DNA of 64,000 nt from CAVPCY01 sp963702525 (GTDB lineage Bacteria; Actinomycetota; Coriobacteriia; Anaerosomatales; PHET01): NCBI GenBank assembly GCA_963702525.1, contig CAVPCY010000014.1, positions 124,001 to 188,000 on the forward strand, written 5' to 3'. The notes under the pieces were generated by a model. That model was not told the DNA's origin. It saw only the letters and a list, made by a program, of their open reading frames with translations, and ran no database searches. Of the stretch, positions 54,883 to 63,366 are shown one piece after another; positions within the stretch are counted from its first letter, which is position 1; each line of letters starts with the position of its first letter. The translations under genes were made by a program, and so were the position numbers.

Positions 54883-55919
54883 GCGAGCTGCGTCGGTCCT
54901 GCCTGTATGGGGACCCCGGCGCGGTCTCGCCCCGCGCCCTTCGCCTCGTAGAGCGAGCCGTCGGCGGCGGCGATCAGCGCTTCGGCAGTCACGCTTATGC
55001 CGCCGGGGATGTAGGCGCCGCCCACACTGACCGAGAGGATCACCGGTTCGCCACCTGCGACAAGAGGCGTCTCTCGCACGGTGCTCGCCACTCGCTCCAT
55101 GAGACGGGCGAGGTCGTCTTGCTCCGACTCGGGAGCGAGCACCACGAACTCGTCGCCGCCGAAGCGCCCCACGATGTCGGAGGTGCGTACTGATCCGGCG
55201 ATGCAGTTCGCCACAGCCACGAGCGCATCGTCTCCCGCGGGATGGCCGAACGAGTCGTTGATGCGCTTGAAGTAGTCGATGTCCACGAGCGCGAGCGCGA
55301 GCGGCCTGCCGTACCTCGCCGACCAAGCGAGCCACTGGTTCAGGTGGCCGAGGAACCCTCGGCGGTTGTACTGCCCGGTGAGCTGGTCGAGGGTCGCCAA
55401 GGCTGCCAGCCGCTGCTGGTCTCGATACGCCCGCTGCAGCGCGCGTGCAAGGAACGCGGAGAGCCCTTGTTCCGAGTGGCGTCGTTCGATCGCGTCGATG
55501 ATGCGCAGCACGTGGCGCGAGTACGCCTCTCGGGCCTCGATCCTCCCGCCGGGTTGCATCAGGTCGGTCAGCTCGCCAAAGACGGGGTCGAGCATGAAGA
55601 ACTCCATGCGGCCCGCAAGGTCGAGCATCTGATCGGTCGTCAAGGACTCGAAGTGCTCAGGGACCGCACGCTCGACCTCCTCTCGGACCTGTGCGAGCCG
55701 GCCGAGGATGTCGTGCTCGTCCAAGATGTCGGGAACCAGCCCGCCCTCCCAGGCAGCGGTGAGCTGGGTCCACCACTCGACGTGCTGCTGCTCCTCTTTC
55801 GACATCCGGGAGAAGACGGAGTTCAAGTCCGCGTCGTGCTCGCACGCCTTCGCCATCCCGGCGTACACCTCACACGCCGTGCTATCGAGCTCGACGCAGA
55901 GCAGGAGTATCTCGCGCAC
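54879..55919 (-). CDS. Diguanylate cyclase with N-terminal ferritin-like domain
   Basis: A 346-residue protein. The N-terminal half is helical with ferritin-like iron-site spacing: LLLCVELDSTACEVYAGMAK (about residues 5-24) and MSKEEQQHVEWWTQL (about 39-53), the ExxH pattern of rubrerythrin-type helices. A second helical pair follows (GRMEFFMLDPVFGELTDLMQ). The GGDEF domain starts at LDQLTGQYNRRGF, with ALVDIDYFKRINDSFGHPAG and active site RFGGDEFVVLAPE. RTSD five residues before GGDEF is a complete product-inhibition I-site. It should make cyclic di-GMP, perhaps in response to iron, oxygen or redox state. Confidence 0.85.
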   Translation of the reverse strand: MREILLLCVELDSTACEVYAGMAKACEHDADLNSVFSRMSKEEQQHVEWWTQLTAAWEGGLVPDILDEHDILGRLAQVREEVERAVPEHFESLTTDQMLDLAGRMEFFMLDPVFGELTDLMQPGGRIEAREAYSRHVLRIIDAIERRHSEQGLSAFLARALQRAYRDQQRLAALATLDQLTGQYNRRGFLGHLNQWLAWSARYGRPLALALVDIDYFKRINDSFGHPAGDDALVAVANCIAGSVRTSDIVGRFGGDEFVVLAPESEQDDLARLMERVASTVRETPLVAGGEPVILSVSVGGAYIPGGISVTAEALIAAADGSLYEAKGAGRDRAGVPIQAGPTQLA

Positions 55920-56043
55920 ATGCCCTCCTTGAGCCGTCGGGGCCTCTCGCTAGGTGTATTCCCCAAGCGGCGAATGCTGCCCGTAGCGGCTGGCTGCAGA
56001 AGTGAAGCTCGAGAGTGACATGAAACGAGATGAATGTGGCACA

Positions 56044-56059
56044 ATACCCCTAGGGGGGT
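56044..56059. promoter_or_regulatory. CsoR-like G/C palindrome upstream of the aquaporin
   Basis: ATACCCCTAGGGGGGT contains the perfect palindrome CCCCTAGGGG (56047-56056). C-run/G-run palindromes flanked by AT are typical sites of CsoR/RcnR-family metal or sulfur sensors. It lies about 180 bases upstream of aqpZ, next to a hairpin. No CsoR gene is visible in this window. Confidence 0.35.
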
Positions 56060-56097
56060 CGCCTGGCGACGAGCCGGACGGTCTTCTTCATGGATTG

Positions 56098-56133
56098 GTG
56101 GGGCACCGGCTCGGTGGTTAGCCGGTGCCCCAC
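56098..56133 (+). terminator. Perfect hairpin in the aqpZ leader region
   Basis: GTGGGGCACCGGCT (56098-56111) pairs perfectly with AGCCGGTGCCCCAC (56120-56133) around CGGTGGTT. With the palindrome at 56047 this is the main content of the 318-base gap 55920-56237. It lies upstream, not downstream, of the rightward genes, so it could be a leader attenuator. No T-run follows. Confidence 0.45.
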
Positions 56134-56237
56134 GTGTATGCCGGCTCTGCTGGCCTCGACCCGTCTCTGATCGGGTGTCAAGACGCCGGTGCTCGGAGCA
56201 AACGGGCATACATACACACGCCAGGGGGGAGACAGTA

Positions 56238-56934
56238 GTGGTCAAGAAGATCGCAGCCGAGTTCCTCGGGACGTTCTGGCTGGTGCTCGGCGGCTGCGGC
56301 GCGGCCGTACTCGCTGCCGGAGTGCCTGAAGTCGGTATCGGCTATCTGGGGGTCTCGCTCGCGTTCGGCCTCACGGTCGTCACCATGGCCTATGCGGTCG
56401 GCGCCATCTCCGGCGGCCACTTCAACCCCGCGGTTTCGCTCGGCCTGTGGGCCGGCGGCAGGTTCGCGCTTCGCGACCTGGCGCCCTATTGGGCATCGCA
56501 GATAGTCGGCGCGATCGCTGCGTGCGGTGTGCTCGCTACCATCGCCAATGGAAAGCCGGGCTTCTCGGTCGTGGAGTCGGGCTTCGCCGCGAACGGGTAC
56601 GGCCTGCACTCGCCGGGCGGGTACGGGTTGTGGGCAGGGATCCTCGCCGAGTTCGTGGCGACGTTCTTCTTCGTACTGGTGATCATGGGTGTGACCGACG
56701 CGCGCGCGCCGAAGGGTTTCGCACCGTTGGCGATCGGCCTGGCACTCACGCTCATCCACCTGTTCACCATCCCCGTGACCAACACCTCCGTGAACCCGGC
56801 GCGCAGCATCGGGCCGGCGATCTTCGTGGGAGGGTGGGCACTGCAGCAGTTGTGGATGTTCATCGTGGTTCCGCTCGCGGGTGCGCTGGCGGCGGGGTTC
56901 GTGTATCGGCTTCTGCTCGACGACAGCCGCGTAG
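56238..56934 (+). CDS. aqpZ: Aquaporin Z / glycerol-facilitator family channel, stop lost by frameshift
   Basis: GTG 56238 follows AGGGGGGAGA. Six helices and two NPA boxes are visible: GGHFNPAVSLG (NPA at residues 63-65) and NTSVNPARSIGPA. IAAEFLGTFWLVLGGCGAAV opens the protein as in AqpZ. The frame as given does not stop; it continues through the DUF2469 gene into ligA. A family-length end would be at the TAG at 56932-56934 in another frame, so an indel shortly before it is likely and my end coordinate is an estimate. Conducts water across the membrane. Confidence 0.88.
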
Positions 56935-57036
56935 CGATTCTCGGTCGTCGCAACGGTCTGAGCGGCATACAATGGCGGGGGAGCGAAGGGCAGCGGCCTT
57001 TCCGACGCTCGGAGCCGTTCAGAGAGGGGCACTGCT

Positions 57037-57333
57037 GTGGACAGCATCGACGAACTCGACATGTACGAGGCCGAGAAGCGCCTCGCCCTGTACAACGAGT
57101 ACCGCGACGCGATCCGCGTGTTCCAGTACTACGTCGAGACCGAGTTGAGGGCATACCTGTGCAACAGCGTCGAGGTCGAGCCGGTGCCTGCGCCCGGAGG
57201 AACCTACTTCACGGTCAGTCTCACGGACGCCTGGATCTACGAAGCAGAACGCCCGCAGCGCTTCGTGCCCTCCGTCGTGATCTACGAAGTGGGCCCCGTC
57301 CACGTGCAGCGCCTGCGCACCGACGAGCAGTAG
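57037..57333 (+). CDS. DUF2469-family protein
   Basis: A 98-residue protein from GTG 57037, with GAGAGG upstream. DMYEAEKRLALYNEYRDAIR, FQYYVETELRAYLCNSVEVE, YFTVSLTDAWIYEAERPQRF and VPSVVIYEVGPVHVQ match the small DUF2469 family as I know it from Actinobacteria, where it sits in housekeeping neighbourhoods. Function unknown. Its presence is one of the better lineage clues in the window. Ends 17 bases before ligA. Confidence 0.8.
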   Translation: MDSIDELDMYEAEKRLALYNEYRDAIRVFQYYVETELRAYLCNSVEVEPVPAPGGTYFTVSLTDAWIYEAERPQRFVPSVVIYEVGPVHVQRLRTDEQ

Positions 57334-57350
57334 CGCGCGGGGCCTGGCCG

Positions 57351-59479
57351 ATGATGGGGAGCGCGCCTGCAGACTTCGGGAGTGCGAGTGCGCGTGCTGC
57401 CGAGCTGAGCCGGGAGATCTGGCGCCACGCACGGCTCTACTACGTCTTCGATGCCCCTGAGATCAGTGATGCCGCGTACGACTCGCTCGTACGCGAGTTG
57501 CAGCAGATCGAGCGCGCCTACCCGGAACTCGTAACCCCCGATTCGCCTACCCAGATGGTCGGCTACGCGCCACCGCCCCCCTTCGCGCGCGGCACCGACG
57601 GCGCCGAGCGGATACTTGCGCCGTTCGAGCCGGTCGCCCACTCGAGCCGTATGTACTCGCTCGACAACGCGATGGACCTCGAAGAGCTCGACGCATGGCT
57701 TGCGCGCGTCCGAGAAGCGGTGGGCGAGCGCGCCTGCACCTTCGTCGCGGAGCTCAAGATCGATGGCTCTTCACTCGCTCTGACCTACCAGAACGGTGTG
57801 CTCGTGCGTGCCGCGACCCGAGGTGACGGCACCACCGGTGAGAACGTCACCGCTAACGTGCAGATGATCCGGGACGTACCGCTGCGGCTCACCGGCGAAC
57901 GACCGGGAACGGTCGAGGTCAGGGGCGAGGTCTACCTGCCGCGAGCGAGCTTCGAGCGCCTCAACGCCGAGCAGGAGGCCGCCGGGCTGCCGCTCTTCGC
58001 CAATCCCCGCAACGCCGCCGCCGGCTCGATGCGGCAGAAGGACCCGGCGATCACCGCCGGGCGCGATCTGGCGACGTTCGTCTACGCGATCGCGGACCCG
58101 CGTGCACTCGGGCTCTCGCGCCAAAGCGAGGTGCTCGAGTGGCTTCGGGCGGCCGGCTTCCACGTGAACCCCGACGTCGTCTCGTGCGCCGCGCCCGAGC
58201 AGGTCCGCGAGTTCTGCGAAGCAGCACTCGGCATGCGCGAGTCGCTGCCCTACGAGATAGACGGCGTGGTGGTCAAAGTCGACCAGCTCGCGCTCCAAGA
58301 CGAGCTGGGCTACACGGCCAAGGCGCCGCGCTGGGCGATCGCCTACAAGTTCCCTCCCGAGGAGAAGACCACGCGGCTGCTCGACATCCAGGTGAGCGTG
58401 GGCCGCACCGGCGTGCTCACACCCTTCGCGGTCTTCGAGCCGGTGAAGGTCGCGGGGTCGACCATCCAGCGGGCGACGCTGCATAACGAAGACGAGGTGC
58501 GGCGCAAGGGCGTGCTCATCGGCGACACGATCATCGTGCGCAAGGCCGGCGACGTCATCCCCGAGGTCGTGGGTGCCGTCGAAGGGCTGCGTGACGGAGG
58601 CGAGCGTGCGTTCGTCATGCCCACCGCGTGCCCCAGCTGCGGCGGACCGGTATGGCGCGAGGAGGGTGAGGTCGCCGCGCGGTGCACCAACGTGGCGTGC
58701 CCGGCGCAGCGCCACGAGCGGTTGCTGCACTTCGCCAGCCGAGGCGCGATGGACATCGAGGGGCTGGGCGACGAGATCGTCGGGCGCCTGGTCGCGGCGG
58801 GCATGGTGAGCGACGTGGCCGACTTCTACCGGCTCGAGCGTCGAAACACTGGCCTCGCTCGACATGGGCAGACTCAAGCAGGACGGCACACCGGTGGTGC
58901 TCGGTCCGGTGGTCGCCGAGAAGATCCTCGGCAACGTGGAGGCGTCCAAGACGCGCTCGCTCGCGCGTCTGCTCTTCGCGCTCGGTATCCGTCACGTTGG
59001 CTCGACCGTGGCCGAGGCGCTTGCGGCCGAGATCCCGAGCATCGACGAGTTGCGGGAGTCTCCCGCCGAGAGACTCTCGGCGATCGAAGGCGTCGGGCCG
59101 GTGATCGCCGCGAGCGTACGCGCGTTCTTCGACAACCCCGACAACCTCGAGGTCATCGACAAGCTCAGGGCGGCAGGTGTCTCTCTCGCGCAAGAGCGGA
59201 CCGCGCCGCTGCGCGATCAGACGCTCGCCGGCCTCACCTTCGTGCTCACGGGCGCGCTCGAGCGCTTCACCCGCGACGAGGCCGGTGCGGCGCTCAAGGA
59301 GCTCGGCGCCAAGGTGGCGTCGAGCGTGAGCAAGAAGACGAGCTTCGTGGTCGCCGGCGAGGAGGCGGGCTCGAAGCTCGACAAGGCCGTTCAGCTGGGC
59401 GTGCCGGTCCTCTCGGAAGGCTGACTTGGTCGAGGTGCTCGAAAGCGGGCAGCCACCGGCGCTTGGGCGTGCCGAGTGA
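57351..59479 (+). CDS. ligA: NAD-dependent DNA ligase, two frameshifts
   Basis: ATG 57351 or 57354. Domain Ia contains YYVFDAPEISDAAYDSLVRE. The adenylation site is ELKIDGSSLAL, with the nucleotide lysine in KIDG. ATRGDGTTGENVT, GEVYLPRASFERLN and FANPRNAAAGSMRQKDP follow. OB-fold and zinc-finger regions include CPSCGGPVW and CTNVACPAQRHERL. A break near 58840 separates DFYRL from VETLASLDMGRLKQDG in the helix-hairpin-helix part. The BRCT domain (TFVLTGALERFTRDEAGAAL) ends in a second break near 59415, which fits one extra G. Without it the protein ends at 59479, overlapping the next start as GTGA. Seals DNA nicks. Confidence 0.93.
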
Positions 59480-60339
59480 GCGACGCCGCGCCGCAGGCCT
59501 CAGAGCGGGATGGCAGCTGGCAGCCGCCGGACACTCCGCCTGTGCCACCTCTCGCAGTTGCCGAGCCACCCACCACTCCACCCAAACCGCCTCTCGCAGC
59601 TGCCGAGCCGGCCAGCACTGACGGCTCGCCGACGCTTACAGGCGTTGCGTGGTCCCTGCCCATCGCGGCGCTGTTCATCGGCGTGCTCGTAGCAGTAACG
59701 GTGGGTGCCTCGCTGCTCGCCGGCGCGGTGCGGTCGCTGGGTCTGAGCGGCCCGGCCCTGACCTTGGCCCTCGGCGCGCTGCTCTCCGTCGGCTACTCGG
59801 GAATCCTGATCGGCGTGTGGTTCGTGGCGCGCAACCGCCAGGTGCCCTTCGCCGAAGCAGTGGGTATCCGCCCCGCGTCGGCAGGTGCGTACCTTGGCGG
59901 CGTGGCGCTCGCGGTGCTGGCTGGCAGGGTGGCGGCGGGTGCGTGGGGCGTCGCCCTGCAGTACTTCGACATCACCTTGCCCGGTCCCGACATCGACCCT
60001 TCGCGGCTGTTCCCGCCCGGTCTGGCCGGCATCGCGACGGCCTTCGTCGTGGCCGTGGTGCTCGCACCGCTGACCGAGGAGATCCTGTTTCGGGGAGTGC
60101 TCCTGTCCGCGCTCAAGGCGCGGTGGGGGACCGGCGTCGCCATCTTCGGCTCCTCGGCGTTGTTCGCGGGCATGCATGTGAGCCCGTACGCGATCCCGCC
60201 CGTGTTCGTGCTCGCGCTCGTGTTGGGCTGGCTCTTCGTTCGGACACGGTCGCTCACTGTGTGCATCGTCGCCCACTCGGTGTTCAACGGGGTCGGGCTC
60301 GCAGCCTTGTACGCGCTCAAGTCGGCCGGTGTGATGTGA
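59476..60339 (+). CDS. CPBP-family intramembrane metalloprotease
   Basis: GTG 59476 overlaps the corrected ligA stop. A proline- and alanine-rich N-terminal tail of about 55 residues precedes eight hydrophobic segments. LTEEILFRGVLLSALKARWG is the EExxxR motif 1, AGMHVSPYAIPPVFVLALVL contains the motif-2 His, and VCIVAHSVFNGVGLAALY the motif-3 HxxxN. This is the Abi/CAAX-protease (Rce1-like) family. In bacteria these proteins serve in bacteriocin immunity, signalling or unknown roles. Its stop overlaps a second CPBP gene. Confidence 0.85.
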   Translation: MSDAAPQASERDGSWQPPDTPPVPPLAVAEPPTTPPKPPLAAAEPASTDGSPTLTGVAWSLPIAALFIGVLVAVTVGASLLAGAVRSLGLSGPALTLALGALLSVGYSGILIGVWFVARNRQVPFAEAVGIRPASAGAYLGGVALAVLAGRVAAGAWGVALQYFDITLPGPDIDPSRLFPPGLAGIATAFVVAVVLAPLTEEILFRGVLLSALKARWGTGVAIFGSSALFAGMHVSPYAIPPVFVLALVLGWLFVRTRSLTVCIVAHSVFNGVGLAALYALKSAGVM

Positions 60340-61232
60340 GCGGCTCTTCATCACCACTGAAGCCCTCAGACGTGCCGAAGGTCGCCGTGGGTTCTCGGGC
60401 AGAGGCCAAGGCGCTGAGGACCCTCGCCGAGCAAGCCGAACGTGACCGCGTCGCGTCGGCGAAGACCTCGGCGAAGCAGGCGAAGCAGCAGACGCTTCTG
60501 GAGCGACACGCCCAGACCGTCGCGACCGACGGCACCGCACTATGGACGCCTGCCGATGCCGCGGTAGTGCTGGCTGTGCTCGTCGCCGGGATCGTGCTCA
60601 AGCAGCTCGCGCTGGGGTCGCGGGTGGTCGAGGTGATGCCGGCCAGCGGCCAGACCGGCGCGCGCGCCGTCGTTCTCGGCGGCTTCTACACGCTGCAGCT
60701 CTTCGCGCTGATCTTCGTGGCCCACCGTCACGGGCTCAGGCTGTCCCAGGCATTCGGGTTGGGTCGGCTCGGGCGGTCGATGACGCACCGTCTGGTCTCT
60801 GTCGGGCTCGTGGTCGGCCTTCTGCTTGCGACCCGGGCGGCGGCGTTGCTGTGGGGCATGATGTCGGCGGCGGCGGGGTGGGGCCCACCCGTGCGTGGGG
60901 AGTTCACGGAGGTATTCGGCACGGGCGGCGGCGGGCTGCTTCTCTCCATCCTGATGGTCGTGCTCGCGGGCCCGTTCGTGGAGGAGCTCACCTTCAGAGG
61001 AGTGGTTCTCGGTGCGGCGGGTCCGCGGTGGGGGATGTGGCCGGCCGTTGTGGTATCCGCGGCGCTGTTCTCATTCGCGCACGTCACCGCGTGGGCGGTC
61101 GTTCCCACCTTCGTTCTCGGCATCGCGCTGGGGTGGCTCGCGTGGACGCGCGGGTCCGTGTGGCCCGCGATAGCCCTGCACACCCTGTACAACGGCGTCG
61201 TGGTGGGTGCCGCGTTCTGGCTCGCGAGATAG
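60336..61232 (+). CDS. Second CPBP-family intramembrane metalloprotease
   Basis: GTG 60336 overlaps the previous stop (GTGA). A charged, alanine-rich leader (about 60 residues, AKTSAKQAKQQTLLERHAQT) replaces the proline-rich tail of its neighbour. The membrane core has FVEELTFRGVVLGAAGPRWG (motif 1), FSFAHVTAWAVVPTFVLGIA (motif 2) and IALHTLYNGVVVGAAFW (motif 3). All catalytic glutamate, histidine and asparagine positions are kept. A tandem pair of distinct CPBP proteins behind ligA is unusual; they may act as a pair or handle different substrates. Confidence 0.84.
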   Translation: MSGSSSPLKPSDVPKVAVGSRAEAKALRTLAEQAERDRVASAKTSAKQAKQQTLLERHAQTVATDGTALWTPADAAVVLAVLVAGIVLKQLALGSRVVEVMPASGQTGARAVVLGGFYTLQLFALIFVAHRHGLRLSQAFGLGRLGRSMTHRLVSVGLVVGLLLATRAAALLWGMMSAAAGWGPPVRGEFTEVFGTGGGGLLLSILMVVLAGPFVEELTFRGVVLGAAGPRWGMWPAVVVSAALFSFAHVTAWAVVPTFVLGIALGWLAWTRGSVWPAIALHTLYNGVVVGAAFWLAR

Positions 61233-61279
61233 CGCCCCATCGCACGCTTCCGCTTGGCCTTTCAGGATGTTTCGTCGGG

Positions 61280-61285
61280 TATGAT
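61280..61285 (+). promoter_or_regulatory. Possible -10 box of the gatC-gatA operon
   Basis: TATGAT at 61280-61285 lies 74 bases upstream of gatC. TTGGCC at 61254-61259 would be a -35 box but the spacing of 20 is long, so only the -10 call is made. Confidence 0.3.
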
Positions 61286-61358
61286 GTGTGCCGTTGCCGC
61301 GCATGACTCTCGCATCTGCGGGAGTGCGACCGCACCCACACGAGAGGACGGCCGTTAG

Positions 61359-61661
61359 ATGGCCCTTTCCGAGTCAGAAGTACGCCACGTGGCGATGCTC
61401 GCGCGTCTCGCGCTCACAGACGAGCAGGTGGAGACACTCGCCGTCGAGCTCAACTCGATCCTCGGCCACATCGACACGATCCAGCAGCTCGACCTCGAGG
61501 GTGTCGAGCCCACTGCGCATGCGATCCCCGTGGTCAACTCGACGCGTCCCGACGAGCCACGTCCGGGCCTGTCGCGGGAGCTCGCTCTTCTCAACGCACC
61601 CGAGGCCGAAGCCGGGGCGTTCGTCATTCCCCAGATCGTGGGCGGCGGTGAGCAGTCGTGA
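61359..61661 (+). CDS. gatC: Aspartyl/glutamyl-tRNA amidotransferase subunit C
   Basis: A 100-residue protein, typical length for GatC. It begins ALSESEVRHVAMLARLALTD and continues ELNSILGHIDTIQQLDLEGV and PTAHAIPVVNSTRPDEPRPG, the conserved belt that wraps GatA and GatB. It stabilises the amidotransferase that converts Glu-tRNA(Gln) and Asp-tRNA(Asn). Overlaps gatA by four bases. gatB is not within reach of the operon as seen here. Confidence 0.93.
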   Translation: MALSESEVRHVAMLARLALTDEQVETLAVELNSILGHIDTIQQLDLEGVEPTAHAIPVVNSTRPDEPRPGLSRELALLNAPEAEAGAFVIPQIVGGGEQS

Positions 61662-63158
61662 GCGAGCACATCGATCTGTCGGCCGTCTCGGCTCCCGAGA
61701 TTCGGGCAGGCATCATCCGCGGGGACTACAGCGCCCGTGAGGTCGCCGACTCGGCGTTCGCCCGCATCGATGCGCTCGACGCACGCGTCCACGCCTTCAA
61801 CCAGGTGACGCCCGAGCTCGCCTATGCCGCAGCCGACAAGGTCGACGACATGGTGCGAAGCGGGGCGAGCCCGGACGAGCTGCCGCCTCTGGCCGGCGTC
61901 CCGGCGGCGTTCAAGGACAACATGAACCTCACGGGCACGAGAACGACCTGCTCCTCGAAGATCCTCGCGAACTACGAGAGCGTCTACGACTGCACCGCGG
62001 TCGCAAAGCTCCTGCACGCCGGAGCACTGCCCATGGGCAAGCTCAACATGGACGAGTTCGCGTTCGGCTCCTCGACCGAGAACTCAGCGTTCGGTCCGGT
62101 CCACAACCCGTGGGACCTCGATCGCGTACCGGGCGGCTCCTCGGGCGGCTCGGCCGCCGCTGTGAGCGCGGGGATGGCCACGATCACGCTGGGAAGCGAC
62201 ACGGGCGGCTCGATCCGCCAGCCGGGGTCGCTGTGCGGCGTCGTGGCGATGAAGCCCACCTACGGACGCGTCTCGCGCTACGGGTGCGTCGCGTTCGCAA
62301 GCTCGCTCGACCAGATCGGCCCCTTCACCAAGACGGTGGAGGAGTGCGCGCTGGCGCTCAACGCGATCTGCGGCAAGGACCCGATGGACGCCACGAGCAT
62401 CGATCGGCCCGCCGAGGACTTCACCGCGGAGCTCGAAACCGGCGTGAAGGGCCTGCGCATCGCCGTGGTGCGCGACATGCTGGAGATGGAGGGCCTGGCG
62501 CCCGAGGTCAGGACTGCCACGCTCGCCGCCGCCGAGAAGTACGCGGAGCTCGGAGCCGAGGTGGGCGAAGTCGACCTCCCCGCCGCGGAGTACGGACTGT
62601 CCGCGTACTACATCATCGGACCTGCCGAGGCGTCGTCGAACCTCGCTCGCTTCGACGGCATCCGCTACGGCCACCGGGTCGCCGACGCCGAGGACGTGCT
62701 CGACCTCTACATGCGTTCGCGCGCCGAGGGGTTCGGTCCGGAGTCGATCCGCCGGATCATGCTCGGCACCTACGCGCTGTCGGCAGGCTACTACGACGCG
62801 TACTACGGCCAGGCACAGAAGGCGCGCACCGTGATCATCAGCGACTTCGCCAAGGCGTTCGCCGACTACGACGTGCTGCTCACGCCCACTTCGCCGACAA
62901 CCGCGTTCAAGATCGGCGAGAAGGCGGCCGACCCGCTCGCGATGTACCTCTCGGACTACTACACCATCCCGGTGAATCTGGCGGGCAACACAGCGGTGTC
63001 GATTCCCGTGGGGCTCGGGGAGGACACGGGGCTGCCGGTTGGCCTGCAACTCATCGGCACACACTTCGCCGAGTCGACGGTATTGCGTGCGGCGGCAGCG
63101 CTCGAGCGTGAGCTCGGGTTCGACGCGCACGCCTCCGACGGTCGGGGCGCTCGCCTAG
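61658..63158 (+). CDS. gatA: Aspartyl/glutamyl-tRNA amidotransferase subunit A, frameshift near its end
   Basis: GTG 61658 overlaps the gatC stop. The amidase-signature fold has catalytic Lys86 in FKDNMNL, then GGSSGGSAAAVSAGMATI and GSDTGGSIRQPGSLCGVVAM with the cis-Ser and nucleophile Ser. NLAGNTAVSIPVG and GLPVGLQLIG are late conserved blocks. The given frame runs on to 63370 with non-GatA sequence. A one-base correction near 63130 yields PPTVGALA and a stop at 63158, giving about 500 residues, close to family length. It hydrolyses glutamine to supply ammonia. Confidence 0.92.
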
Positions 63159-63366
63159 CCTCCGAGTCTGCCTTCGCTCATACCGTTGGCGTCATCCCCT
63201 CATCCTTTCGGGTGAATCTGCTCATCCAGCGGTGCCCAGTAGGGTTCTGCGCCCCCCATCTGCGCTTTTTCGGTGGTAGGTTCGGGCATGTCCTTGATGA
63301 TCATCCGGGGACGGACCGAGCAGGCCCGAGAAGGGCGCGGTCGGCCTCAAGGGAGGGGGCGTTTCG

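Noticed and set aside
56034..59621. A single 1195-codon aquaporin-ligase fusion
   Set aside because: The middle third is non-coding in that frame and covers the DUF2469 gene; an indel that removed the aqpZ stop explains it.
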